A DNA stretch of 64,000 bases from Acholeplasmatales bacterium (GTDB lineage Bacteria > Bacillota_I > Bacilli_A > Acholeplasmatales > JAEDCM01): assembly GCA_017961685.1 (NCBI GenBank), contig JAGCWW010000076.1:1-64000 (forward strand). Reading direction: 5' to 3'. A program made the position numbers and the translations under genes. The notes under the pieces were generated by a model. It was not told the origin of the DNA, made no database searches, and saw nothing but the letters and a program-made list of their open reading frames with translations. This document shows, in pieces, positions 52,393 through 60,910 of this stretch; within the stretch, counting starts at the first letter, position 1; each line of letters starts with the position of its first letter.

Positions 52393-54136
52393 TATTAATC
52401 TCCTCCTCGCTTAATTGCGATAAGGCAATTTCCTTATATACTTCGCAATTCTTTAGTAACTCTTTGTGTTTACCCATGCCAACAATTCTACCTTCATCTA
52501 AAACAATAATTCTATCTGCATCCATAATAGTACCAATTCTTTGGGCTACTATGATACATGTTGAACCTGCCATTTCACTTTTTAAAGCTTTTCTTAATTT
52601 TTTATCTGTCTTAAAATCAAGAGCACTAAATGTATCATCAAAAATATAGATTTCTGATTCTTTTGCTAGTGCTCTAGCAATAGCTAATCTTTGTTTTTGA
52701 CCACCACTTACGTTTTGGCCACCTTGGCTAATTTTATAATTATATTTTTCTTCTTTGTTTTCTATAAATTCGCTTGCTTGTGCTATTTTAGCACTTTTTT
52801 CAATTACTTCATCTGATACGCCTTTACCTGCAAAATCAATGTTTTCTTTAATGCTTCCACTAAATAGAACACCCTTTTGAGGAATAAAGCCTATTCTATC
52901 TCTTAAGTCATATTGACTAAAGTCTCTAACATCTACTCCATCAACTAAAACTGATCCACTAGTTACATCATAGAATCTAGGAATTAAATTAACTACTGTT
53001 GATTTACCACAACCTGTTGAACCAATTAAAGCAACTGTTTCACCCTTATTAGCTTTAAAACTAATATTGTTTAATACATTATTTGATCCATCAGGATATT
53101 TAAAGCTAACATCCTTAAATTCAATAGTTCCAAGTCTATCAGGATTAATTACTTCTTCTTTATCCTTAATCTTAGTTTCAGTATCTAATACTTCATTAAT
53201 ACGCTTAGCACTTACAGCACCTCTAGGTATTAATATAAATACAACTGTTAGGAACATAAATGACATAACTATATGCATAGTATATGCGAAGAATTCAGAA
53301 AGTCTTACCGCATCTGTAAATTCCATTTTCTTTATCAGTGCTGCGGCAACTAGCATAATAACAACAATTAAACCATTCATTAAAATAGTTAATAATGGAT
53401 TGACCATACCCATAGTGTAGTCAATTGATTTCATATTACGATAGTTCTTATCATTAACATCTTCATATTTTTCAGTTTCATAATCTTCAGCATTATACGC
53501 TCTAATTACTCTAATACCTGTAAGTTCTTCTCTACCCATCTTATTAAAGTTATCAGTACACTTTTGTAAGATTTTAAAACGAGGAATAACTATTGCAAAT
53601 ATAATTCCAATAGATGCGATTAAAACTAATACACCAATACCAATTACACCACTGATTGTTGGGCTAATACTTACTACCTTCACAATAGCGGTAATGGCCA
53701 TAGCTGGACATTTTATTAAGAATTTAAGTGCCATAATTACTGTCATTTGTACTTGGTTAATATCATTAGTACTACGAGTTATTAAACTACCTGTAGAGAA
53801 CTTTTCAATCTCTTCCATAGAAAATCCTTGAACCTTATCAAAAACCTTCTTACGCATGTCTCTAGCCATTCCAGCACCTGCTTTAGCACTGAAGAATGCA
53901 GATAGTACAGCACTAACACAAGCACCTACAGCAATTAAAATCATTATAGGAACTAAAATGCTTAACGCTAATACTTTATTTCCAGAAGGATCAGTCTCAT
54001 ATCCAGCAGCTGAATACATTACTTGGCTTATATATTCTGGTAGTTTAAGTTCTAGTTGTGCTTCTACTACTACAAAGATAATTGTTAGTAGTACTAAAAA
54101 CCAATATGGCTTTAAATATTTAAGAAACTTAAACAT
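52382..54136 (-). CDS. ABC exporter half-transporter (first subunit)
   Basis: 584 residues: six membrane helices and an ATPase domain. Walker A LIGSTGCGKSTVV, signature NVSGGQKQRLAIARAL, Walker B SEIYIFDDTFSALDFKTD, switch Gln in TCIIVAQRIGTI. The catalytic Glu after Walker B is Asp and the switch His is Gln, so this subunit carries the non-catalytic half-site. The ATG lies 1 bp after the marR stop and uses the GGAGG inside the marR end, so all three are co-translated. Heterodimer of the BmrCD-like type. Confidence 0.92.
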   Translation of the reverse strand: MFKFLKYLKPYWFLVLLTIIFVVVEAQLELKLPEYISQVMYSAAGYETDPSGNKVLALSILVPIMILIAVGACVSAVLSAFFSAKAGAGMARDMRKKVFDKVQGFSMEEIEKFSTGSLITRSTNDINQVQMTVIMALKFLIKCPAMAITAIVKVVSISPTISGVIGIGVLVLIASIGIIFAIVIPRFKILQKCTDNFNKMGREELTGIRVIRAYNAEDYETEKYEDVNDKNYRNMKSIDYTMGMVNPLLTILMNGLIVVIMLVAAALIKKMEFTDAVRLSEFFAYTMHIVMSFMFLTVVFILIPRGAVSAKRINEVLDTETKIKDKEEVINPDRLGTIEFKDVSFKYPDGSNNVLNNISFKANKGETVALIGSTGCGKSTVVNLIPRFYDVTSGSVLVDGVDVRDFSQYDLRDRIGFIPQKGVLFSGSIKENIDFAGKGVSDEVIEKSAKIAQASEFIENKEEKYNYKISQGGQNVSGGQKQRLAIARALAKESEIYIFDDTFSALDFKTDKKLRKALKSEMAGSTCIIVAQRIGTIMDADRIIVLDEGRIVGMGKHKELLKNCEVYKEIALSQLSEEEINNAA

Positions 54137-54137
54137 T

Positions 54138-54533
54138 TTATATCTCCTCCATTTCATTAATTCTATTTAGTATTCTAATTAATTCATCCTTATCACTACC
54201 TAAGTAGTCGAATAAGTTATTAATTTTATTATCAATAATCTTTTTATTATCATCTAAAAGCATTTCAGCTTTAGGGGTTAAATGATAATACTTTTTTCTT
54301 TTGTCTTTTTCATCTACTGTCTTAATTAAGTATTCATCATTTACTAAACTATCAAGCTTATGCATAACAGCAGGAATCGTCACATGATACTTATTTGCGA
54401 TCATACTTGCGGTTAAGTCTTTATGACATTTTAGTTCAAGTAATAAAAATACTTCTATTGAACTAGGCAGATTAATTTTGTGTTTAACGCTTCTTATTAA
54501 ATCTAAGAACTCTTTAACTTCATTTTTAGCCAT
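54138..54533 (-). CDS. MarR-family regulator of the ABC exporter
   Basis: 131 residues. The winged HTH is at about 35-95 (TASMIANKYHVTIPAVMHKL, KTVDEKDKRKKYYHLTPKAE), with helices for dimer formation at both ends. MarR proteins release DNA when they bind drugs or oxidants. It is first in its operon; a perfect palindrome on the -35 box of the promoter (54567-54583) is its likely operator. GGAGGTGG precedes the ATG. Confidence 0.92.
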   Translation of the reverse strand: MAKNEVKEFLDLIRSVKHKINLPSSIEVFLLLELKCHKDLTASMIANKYHVTIPAVMHKLDSLVNDEYLIKTVDEKDKRKKYYHLTPKAEMLLDDNKKIIDNKINNLFDYLGSDKDELIRILNRINEMEEI

Positions 54534-54552
54534 TAAACCACCTCCATGAAAA

Positions 54553-54583
54553 AGTATACCAAATAAACTTTACTTAGTAAAGT
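54553..54583 (-). promoter_or_regulatory. Promoter and operator of the MarR/exporter operon
   Basis: TTTACT (54576-54581) and TATACT (54553-54558) lie 17 bp apart on the minus strand. ACTTTAC-TTA-GTAAAGT (54567-54583) is a perfect 7-bp inverted repeat covering the -35 box. Confidence 0.75.
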
Positions 54584-54604
54584 ATTTTTAAACGTTTTCA
54601 TAAA

Positions 54605-54634
54605 TGAAAAAGAAAGAAACTAGCAAGTAGTTTC
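54605..54634 (-). terminator. Terminator of the PadR/DUF4097 operon
   Basis: GAAACTA-CTTGC-TAGTTTC followed by TTTCTTTTTCATT on the minus strand. The predicted 25-residue frame ends inside this hairpin. Confidence 0.6.
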
Positions 54635-54697
54635 TCCCTTTTTATTCTTAAAATGTTTTGTAACGCAAGTTGCAATTAATATAAATGTTAGTATCAT
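54620..54697 (-). CDS. Possible 25-residue membrane peptide
   Basis: The frame encodes MILTFILIATCVTKHFKNKK and five more residues: one short hydrophobic helix and a basic tail. GAGG at the end of the DUF4097 gene lies 9 bp before the ATG, and the frame starts 3 bp after that stop, as a translationally coupled small gene would. The stop falls inside the operon terminator. Small single-helix peptides often attend membrane operons, but this could be a chance frame. Confidence 0.35.
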   Translation of the reverse strand: MILTFILIATCVTKHFKNKKGETTC

Positions 54698-54700
54698 TTT

Positions 54701-55498
54701 TTATTCCTCAAAGTAGACTTTTACAGAACCTGCATTAATCTTACCCTTAATATTCTTTTCTGAACCAACAACTTTTTGATTTCTATATTCCTTATCTAAG
54801 TTAATGCTTCCAGCATTTCTATTGATATCTGTATTATAATCATCTAATTTACCTTTAACAGTAAACTTTAAATCACCTGCATTAACATTAAATGTAATAT
54901 CATCACTAGTTAATTTATCAACAATCAAATCACCTGCATTAACCTTTAATGTAGTCTTCTTTGCTTCTAGCTCAGCTACATTTAAATCTCCTGCATTAAC
55001 TCTTAATTTTGCTTCTTCTTTAACTATTAATTTTCCATTACTATTAAAGTCTCCTGCGTTAACTTCGATACTTAAATTATTGAATTCATAATCACCATCT
55101 AGGATGAAATCTCCAGCATTTAATTCTAAGAACATATCATAGTCTGTATCTGTTAAATATACATCCATTGTATTCTTCTTGTTAGTGAAGAAAATGAACC
55201 AATATTGCCATTTTCTAGTTAATTTAACTTCATTATCTTCTTTATCATATTTAACATTAAAGAATTCAGAAACGTTGTATTCAACATATGATTTAGTACT
55301 AGTTGTATGATGAATTGTTACAGTTCCAGCATCACATTCAACATTTAAAGTTTTTGAATCATTTAATTCGATAGTACCTGTTTTAAAGTTATCCATTTTC
55401 TTATAGTCATCATAAGCTGGTTTTGCGCATACTGCGATTAAACCAAGGCCTGCAACAGAGAAAATAACTCCAGCGATAATTGCTCCCATTCCCTTCAT
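54701..55498 (-). CDS. DUF4097-type beta-helix protein with membrane anchor
   Basis: 265 residues. One N-terminal helix (about 5-27) anchors an extracytoplasmic right-handed beta-helix of the DUF4097 type. The motif N-A-G-D/S recurs near residues 127, 147, 168, 187, 206, 228 and 255 of this start, giving a ladder of about 20 residues per turn. It is third in a PadR/DUF1700/DUF4097 operon, a common envelope-stress set in Bacillota. AGGTG before the ATG sets the start, three codons inside the longest frame. Function of the helix is not known. Confidence 0.82.
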   Translation of the reverse strand: MKGMGAIIAGVIFSVAGLGLIAVCAKPAYDDYKKMDNFKTGTIELNDSKTLNVECDAGTVTIHHTTSTKSYVEYNVSEFFNVKYDKEDNEVKLTRKWQYWFIFFTNKKNTMDVYLTDTDYDMFLELNAGDFILDGDYEFNNLSIEVNAGDFNSNGKLIVKEEAKLRVNAGDLNVAELEAKKTTLKVNAGDLIVDKLTSDDITFNVNAGDLKFTVKGKLDDYNTDINRNAGSINLDKEYRNQKVVGSEKNIKGKINAGSVKVYFEE

Positions 55499-55499
55499 A

Positions 55500-56069
55500 T
55501 TATTCACCTGCCAAACCTTTTCTTACGCTATTATTCCATCTTGGTCTATGAGTAAAGATGAACTTAACTAATACTCTTGCAAAGTGTACAGCTACAATGC
55601 TGAATCCAAAGATGAATAAGCCAGTTCCAAATACTACACCAGCCATTGAAATTGATGTAGCTATGATTGTTGCGGATAGAACCATTTGAACGATTGATTC
55701 GATTAATAAAGCAATAGCTACGATTAGAGTAAGAATTGCTCCAATGCAGAAGAATACAGTTGCGATTGACCAAAGTACATATACGAACTTCTTTCCTCCA
55801 CTCATTCTTTTAGGTTCAGTTGTTTGAGCTTGAGTATTATTTACTGCATTAGAATTGTTAATTTCTTCAGTCCTAATAATTCCTCTTTGCTCTTCGATGT
55901 TTCTGCAGATATCATCAACTGAACCTAAGGAAGCAACCGCCTCATCTTCTAGCATTCCTGAATCAATTTTATCTTGTATTAATTCATTGTAGTATTGAAT
56001 AATATCATTATGATCAGGATACTTACTTATTCTATTACTTAATTCATTTAAGAATGTTCCTTTTTTCAT
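55500..56069 (-). CDS. DUF1700/HAAS-domain membrane protein
   Basis: 189 residues. The N-terminal 50 residues match the HAAS domain (LNELSNRISKYPDHNDIIQYY, EDEAVASLGSVDDICRNIEE), followed by a polar linker and two or three membrane helices (about 88-112, 120-145, 148-170). In similar operons it passes signals between the PadR regulator and the membrane protein that follows. Its start overlaps the PadR stop (TAATG). Confidence 0.87.
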   Translation of the reverse strand: MKKGTFLNELSNRISKYPDHNDIIQYYNELIQDKIDSGMLEDEAVASLGSVDDICRNIEEQRGIIRTEEINNSNAVNNTQAQTTEPKRMSGGKKFVYVLWSIATVFFCIGAILTLIVAIALLIESIVQMVLSATIIATSISMAGVVFGTGLFIFGFSIVAVHFARVLVKFIFTHRPRWNNSVRKGLAGE

Positions 56070-56386
56070 TATCTTATTCCTCCCTTGCTGGAAATGAAAT
56101 GTAATACCTTATCTATTTCTTCCCATTCGCTTACAAATTCTTTAATTCTTCTTTTTCCTACATCTGTGATTTGATAGTACTTTCTAAGTCTACCATTAAA
56201 ATCTTTTGTATATGTCTTCAAGCACTCTTGTCCTTCTAGTCTCTTAAGTACTGGATATAATGTCGATTCGCTTAAGGCTATGACACTCTCTAAGTCGGAT
56301 ATTATCTTATATCCATATGAGGCTTCATCTTTCAAGGCGGCTAAAACACATACATCAATAAGTCCTCTTTTTAATTGTACGTTCAT
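56069..56386 (-). CDS. PadR-family regulator
   Basis: 105 residues: a winged HTH (DVCVLAALKDEASYGYKIIS, LSESTLYPVLKRLEGQECLK) and a short C-terminal dimer helix, the small PadR (subfamily 2) type. It is first in the PadR/DUF1700/DUF4097 operon. A dyad of AGTATTATG and CATAATATT overlaps the -35 box upstream and is probably its own operator. GGAGG precedes the ATG. Confidence 0.92.
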   Translation of the reverse strand: MNVQLKRGLIDVCVLAALKDEASYGYKIISDLESVIALSESTLYPVLKRLEGQECLKTYTKDFNGRLRKYYQITDVGKRRIKEFVSEWEEIDKVLHFISSKGGIR

Positions 56387-56407
56387 TTTAATACCTCCAC
56401 ACCTATA

Positions 56408-56446
56408 ATATTACGCCTCGCATAGTATTATGTCAAGCATAATATT
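56408..56446 (-). promoter_or_regulatory. Promoter and PadR-type operator
   Basis: TTGACA (56431-56436) and TAATAT (56408-56413) lie 17 bp apart on the minus strand. AGTATTATG (56424-56432) and CATAATATT (56438-56446) form an inverted repeat with one mismatch spanning the -35 box. Confidence 0.78.
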
Positions 56447-56545
56447 TAAAATTTTTTAATTTTTTTGCATTTTTTAGTAAATTTGTGCGTTTTTTTAGGC
56501 AAAAATGACCCATTTTTCCGTATTATATAGTGGAGGATATATAAA

Positions 56546-57646
56546 ATGAAGAGAAAAATTTATAAAAAAATAGAGTGGAATTATGATAATTTACCCATAA
56601 ATTTGTATTTTGATAAAGAATTAGAGAAGCTTTGGATTGAAAAAGCAAGCATTGGTTTAATAATTAATAAAAAAAGTGTTTTTATCTCAAAGCTCATGTC
56701 TAAATCATTAATAGAGAATAGACAAAAAGAAAAAATAGACTATAAATTTATAAGTCATTCAGGTAAAAAAAGAATACCTTTATATGATGTTAAGTCATTA
56801 GATTTGATAATTCATAATAAAGACTTCTTAGATAAATTAAAAGAATTTGAAGAAATTTATGTTAGTAATTACCATAGAGTTGAGCTTGGTAAGCTTTATT
56901 TTAAAACAGGACTTCTTCACTTAAATGAATTTCACCAGAATGAAGAAATATTTCTAAATAGAAATGAACTTATTAATTTATTTGATTTAAAGAATTCAAA
57001 TATTACTTTAGATAAAAATATATATTATCTTGATGAAATAATTAAAATAGGATATAAATTAGAAAATAAAGTTGGTGAAGATTTTAGGATGTGGGTTTTA
57101 TCTATTATTAGTAGTATTTTAAATAATGGATATTATATTAATAAAGAGGAATGCTTAAAGGATAAGAAAAAAGTATATGAAATAACTAATATCACAAATG
57201 AATTATCATCTAATAATGAATTAATTGATGAAGAAAAAAACATTTTATATAAATCAATTATTACCTTTAATAATAATAAATATGATGCAGAATATTTTAT
57301 AAATGATTTATTTAGCAATGCCAAAAAACAAATCATTATTTTATCAAGATATATGGATGATTCAATATTTAAGTTATTAGATAGTATTAAAGTTAATATC
57401 ATTTTATATACTTCAAAGCGTGCTATTATAACTCGTTTTATGAGTGATAAATTTATGAAAGATCATATTATAAGTATTAAGAAAAATTATGAAATAGATA
57501 AAACATATATTATTATAGATAACTTAGTATATGTATTAGATGTATCTATAATTAATATAATTAAGGAAGACTCTAAATGCACTTTATTAAATATAAATTA
57601 TAACAGTATTATTAATAATATAAGCAAAGAAAAAAGGCTTGATTAA
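56546..57646 (+). CDS. RhuM-like protein with C-terminal PLD-like domain
   Basis: 366 residues, very rich in Ile, Lys and Asn. Residues about 175-205 (GEDFRMWVLSIISSILNNGY) resemble the RhuM/Bro-N signature of F-R-x-W-A-x-x-V and G-Y-x-I-N. Residues about 240-366 resemble phospholipase-D-like tails of such proteins: YDAEYFINDLFSNAKKQIII, LSRYMDDSIFKLLDS and DKTYIIIDNLVY. The HxK pair of active PLD enzymes is not seen (the expected H-D-R-F is D-K-T-Y), so it may bind rather than cut nucleic acid. It converges with the RES gene and overlaps it by 4 bp. Family assignment is moderate. Confidence 0.55.
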   Translation: MKRKIYKKIEWNYDNLPINLYFDKELEKLWIEKASIGLIINKKSVFISKLMSKSLIENRQKEKIDYKFISHSGKKRIPLYDVKSLDLIIHNKDFLDKLKEFEEIYVSNYHRVELGKLYFKTGLLHLNEFHQNEEIFLNRNELINLFDLKNSNITLDKNIYYLDEIIKIGYKLENKVGEDFRMWVLSIISSILNNGYYINKEECLKDKKKVYEITNITNELSSNNELIDEEKNILYKSIITFNNNKYDAEYFINDLFSNAKKQIIILSRYMDDSIFKLLDSIKVNIILYTSKRAIITRFMSDKFMKDHIISIKKNYEIDKTYIIIDNLVYVLDVSIINIIKEDSKCTLLNINYNSIINNISKEKRLD

Positions 57647-57655
57647 GCCTTTTTA
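57631..57655. terminator. Shared terminator of the RhuM-like and RES genes
   Basis: AAAAAGGCTT-GATT-AAGCCTTTTT is symmetric and serves both convergent genes, whose stop codons lie inside it. Confidence 0.8.
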
Positions 57656-58386
57656 TAATTTGGATTGTTAAAGATATAATCTGTTTCATCGTTATAAAAT
57701 GATTCAAATTCAGGATTATCTATAAATTCAGGTAGCACCTCTTCAAAATCATATTCAACGCGTTTTGCAAGGAACATTTTTTCTGAATAAGTTACTAGTT
57801 CAAAGTTTTGATCATCAAATATAACGAAACACTTTCCATTTGATTGTACGCTATCATATGCGATACCATCAATACCTATTGCCTTAATTAAATCAGATAT
57901 AAATCTAGTGAATTTATAGTGATAAATATTATCATCACATACCGGTGTAATTAAGAAGTCTTTTAATGTTTTATTTTTATCTAAGTTTAATAATCTTAAA
58001 TCTTTCTTCTGCTTAAATTCAGCAATACTACATATTGAACCAATCTTTAGTCTAAGTTCTGCAATACATGTTTTTTCATCACTCGATAAGTAAAGGTAAG
58101 AGAAACCATCTCTATTAAATCTTGCGGCTTCGCTTAAGTGACATGGTGGGTTTTTGATATCTTTACCATAATATGGATATTTAAATTTAAGCATTTTTTC
58201 ACTATCTTCTTTATAATAGCTCTTATAGCCTAAACGTCCACGATATAAAATTTGTCCTTTTTTGAATACTTTTGTATAACTAAGAAGTTCTTGCTTAGTT
58301 GTTTTAATGTATTCTTCTAATAACATATCAGGATTTCTACTCTTAACATCTATTTTTAGTTTAATTAACCATAAATCATCTATCAT
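57643..58386 (-). CDS. RES-domain protein (NAD-degrading toxin family)
   Basis: 247 residues. The RES core is visible: KGQILYRGRLG with the first Arg, AARFNRDGFSYLYLSSDEKT with the second Arg, CIAELRLKIG with the Glu, and GIDGIAYDSVQSNGKCFVIF with the Ser. RES proteins bind NAD+ and in toxin-antitoxin pairs degrade it. Here there is no small Xre antitoxin beside it; the neighbours are a convergent RhuM/PLD-like gene and thiI. GAGGGGTGATA sets the ATG, 14 codons inside the longest frame. It could be a toxin, a defence effector or a housekeeping ADP-ribose enzyme. Confidence 0.72.
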   Translation of the reverse strand: MIDDLWLIKLKIDVKSRNPDMLLEEYIKTTKQELLSYTKVFKKGQILYRGRLGYKSYYKEDSEKMLKFKYPYYGKDIKNPPCHLSEAARFNRDGFSYLYLSSDEKTCIAELRLKIGSICSIAEFKQKKDLRLLNLDKNKTLKDFLITPVCDDNIYHYKFTRFISDLIKAIGIDGIAYDSVQSNGKCFVIFDDQNFELVTYSEKMFLAKRVEYDFEEVLPEFIDNPEFESFYNDETDYIFNNPNYKKA

Positions 58387-58433
58387 AGTATCACCCCTCT
58401 TACTTTTATTATAGAATAAATTAAACATTTTTA

Positions 58434-58462
58434 AAAGGAAAAGACTATCTTTTGATAGTCTA
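58434..58462 (-). terminator. Terminator of thiI
   Basis: AGACTATC-AAAA-GATAGTCT followed by TTTCCTTTTAAA on the minus strand. Confidence 0.65.
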
Positions 58463-59716
58463 TTTTTTTAGTATTTCTTTAGTTACAATCTCATCTATTA
58501 CGTCTCCAACTTCTAAACCGTAGCTAGCTAGATTAATATCCATTTCATCATTTACTACTAAATACTTTGTATTATTAAGTGTCCAGTTGATGATTTCTTC
58601 AAAGTCGAACTTAGCTTCCATTTCTTCACACTTTTTGATATTTGGCTTAATAACAGGATTTTTTGGTACATATACTGTACAACAATCTTCAAAAGGTTTA
58701 ATAGAAATATCAAAGCAATCAATATGTCTTGATATTTTAATAATATCATTTTTATCATATGTAACAAGTGGTCTTAAAACTGGTATATTAGTTACACTAT
58801 TAATTACATGCATACTATCTAATGTTTGACTTGCTACTTGTCCAACTGATTCACCGTTAATTAAACATAAGATTTCTTTCATGTTAGCTAGGCGGCTTGC
58901 GATTCTATACATCATTCTTCTCATGATAGTAATATTATAAGATTCATCAACATAATCAAGTAATGCTTGATGCATCTTCATGAAAGGAATCATATATACT
59001 TTAATTTTATTATTTGGAGCATACACTGCAAGCTTTTTAGTTAAATCGATAACCTTTTGTGCTGATTCAATTGATGTTAGTGGTGTAGATTCAAAATGAA
59101 TGATTTCTACTTCTATACCTTGTTTCATAGCAAGATAAGCCGCAACAGGTGAATCTATACCTCCACTCATCATTACTAAGCCACGTCCAGCAACCCCTAC
59201 AGGGAAGCCACCCATAGCTTTAATCTCTTCAGTATACATAAATGTTCCTTCACTTCTTATTTCAATAGTTAAAGTAACATCAGGATTATGTACATCAACT
59301 GTTAAGTTATTAGTATTTTTTAAAATATGAGCTGAAGTAATCTTTGGCACTTCTAGGCTAGTTAGTGGGAAAGTTTTGTCAGCTCTTTTACATTCAACCT
59401 TAAAGCTTACATTTTTAGTAATAGTTTCTTTAACTAATTTTAAAGCTAAATCATTAATTGAATCTATATTTGAATCACATCTACATACTAAACTATAACT
59501 AGATAAACCAGATACTCTATCTAATCTTTTTAGTACTTCTTTATAATCAACACCATTAAGCATAATGTATATTCTGCTATGTGTACAATCTACTTTTACA
59601 TCTAAATCTTTTAGCTTATTTTTTGTTAAGTTTTGTACTTTAGTTAGAAACATTTTTTGGTTTCTTCCTTTTAAAGTTAAGTCACCATATCTAACTAATA
59701 TTCTATCATAAATCAT
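58460..59716 (-). CDS. thiI: tRNA 4-thiouridine synthase ThiI, short form
   Basis: 418 residues. An N-terminal ferredoxin-like and THUMP domain (VRYGDLTLKGRNQKMFLTKV) is followed by the PP-loop ATPase with VMMSGGIDSPVAAYLA and the adenylating half. The C-terminal rhodanese domain of the enterobacterial enzyme is absent, as usual in Bacillota, so sulfur comes from a cysteine desulfurase. It makes s4U at position 8 of tRNA. The gene starts with a poor ribosome site of GAGGTGTTATTATG type and ends in a terminator. Confidence 0.94.
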   Translation of the reverse strand: MIYDRILVRYGDLTLKGRNQKMFLTKVQNLTKNKLKDLDVKVDCTHSRIYIMLNGVDYKEVLKRLDRVSGLSSYSLVCRCDSNIDSINDLALKLVKETITKNVSFKVECKRADKTFPLTSLEVPKITSAHILKNTNNLTVDVHNPDVTLTIEIRSEGTFMYTEEIKAMGGFPVGVAGRGLVMMSGGIDSPVAAYLAMKQGIEVEIIHFESTPLTSIESAQKVIDLTKKLAVYAPNNKIKVYMIPFMKMHQALLDYVDESYNITIMRRMMYRIASRLANMKEILCLINGESVGQVASQTLDSMHVINSVTNIPVLRPLVTYDKNDIIKISRHIDCFDISIKPFEDCCTVYVPKNPVIKPNIKKCEEMEAKFDFEEIINWTLNNTKYLVVNDEMDINLASYGLEVGDVIDEIVTKEILKK

Positions 59717-59731
59717 AATAACACCTCACAT

Positions 59732-59756
59732 AAAAAGGCTTTATAAAGCCCTTTTT
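59732..59756 (-). terminator. Terminator of the zinc-ribbon protein gene
   Basis: AAAAAGGGCTT-TATA-AAGCCTTTTT with T-rich flank on the minus strand, just after the stop. Confidence 0.75.
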
Positions 59757-59955
59757 AAACTAACAATATGATTGCAGTAAATACGCATATAAATAGTAAG
59801 AAGAATACTAAACAACTCTTAATAATTATTCTTCTTGTATAGATATCAGATGAGTCACTTGCTTCTTTCACTTTGTTAAAGTTTTTAATATTACTTCCAC
59901 ATTCAGAACAAATATCTTCATCTAGACTTTCCATTCCACAATAAGGACACTTCAT
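59755..59955 (-). CDS. Small zinc-ribbon membrane protein
   Basis: 66 residues. MKCPYCGMESLDEDICSECG has two C-x2-C pairs, a zinc ribbon as in small tail-anchored proteins. A linker leads to one membrane helix at about 45-66 at the C-terminus, so it is tail-anchored with the ribbon in the cytoplasm. GGAGG sets the ATG at the third codon of the frame. Function unknown. Confidence 0.8.
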   Translation of the reverse strand: MKCPYCGMESLDEDICSECGSNIKNFNKVKEASDSSDIYTRRIIIKSCLVFFLLFICVFTAIILLV

Positions 59956-60031
59956 ATGCATTCCTCCAATCTACACATATATTATACACAATTATTATAT
60001 TAAATATAAGTGTTATTTAAAAATAATATTT

Positions 60032-60856
60032 TTAATACTTATCTCCTTTTTCTTTATTGCATCTGCTACATAAAGTTTGTAAGTTATCATATGTGGACTT
60101 ACCGCCTTTAGCAATAGGTTTGATGTGATCTATTTCTAAATCACATGAATTTTGACTTCTACCACATTTACAGCATCTATATCCATCTCTTTGATATATT
60201 AAAAATCTCATTTTATTAGAAACCTTACCTCTTTCAACTCGACAAATTGCGTCCCAAATGCCTCTATCGTTATAAAAGGACCCACTTTTATTATTAAGTC
60301 TAGATATTAGAGAAAGTATTTGTTCGGGTTCAAACACATCATATTTATAACCATATACACGTCCATTGATTGTTGAACAATCTAAATGAACAATAGCAAT
60401 AAAATTAGTTTTAGGCGTTTTTACTATCTCATCAACCATTTTATCCTTTAACTTTTTTAAATAAGTGATATTCATTTTTTCTGTAGACGCATTATAATCA
60501 TCGATTTTCTTAATTGCAAATACTTCTTCTAAATATTTTGTATACTTTAATTTATTACTATTAGCCTTTTTTATTTCTTCTTCCATTTCTTTTTTTGCAA
60601 ATTGTAACTGGTAAATTAAATAATCCTGACAAGAAATATTATTATAAAAATTCTCATTATCATATACATATGATTCGCTATAATCCCTTACAACATAAAA
60701 AACGTACCTTCCATTTATTGCTTTAATCTCTTTCAAAGCAACACTATTTTCTTCTATGAAATTAATATACTTGCTTTTCCTAACTTCAAAAAATATCATT
60801 AAAGATGATAGAATTGCTAAGATTATTAAAATTATTACTAAGATAACCCAAAACAT
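60032..60856 (-). CDS. Membrane-anchored HNH endonuclease-like protein
   Basis: 274 residues. A membrane helix (about 2-25) is followed by a charged helical region and, at the C-terminus, an HNH domain: LIYQRDGYRCCKCGRSQNSC, EIDHIKPIAKGGKSTYDNLQ, TLCSRCNKEKG, with two zinc Cys pairs and the D-H, N and H/C of the motif. The middle part (VRDYSESYVYDNENFYNNIS) is not recognised. A nuclease tethered to the membrane is unusual. AAGGTGA sets the ATG three codons inside the longest frame. It lies alone between a zinc-ribbon protein and the trp operon. Confidence 0.82.
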   Translation of the reverse strand: MFWVILVIILIILAILSSLMIFFEVRKSKYINFIEENSVALKEIKAINGRYVFYVVRDYSESYVYDNENFYNNISCQDYLIYQLQFAKKEMEEEIKKANSNKLKYTKYLEEVFAIKKIDDYNASTEKMNITYLKKLKDKMVDEIVKTPKTNFIAIVHLDCSTINGRVYGYKYDVFEPEQILSLISRLNNKSGSFYNDRGIWDAICRVERGKVSNKMRFLIYQRDGYRCCKCGRSQNSCDLEIDHIKPIAKGGKSTYDNLQTLCSRCNKEKGDKY

Positions 60857-60910
60857 ATTAATCACCTTCTATGCACAATATGATTATAGCATAATTTCCC
60901 CATTTTTTGC

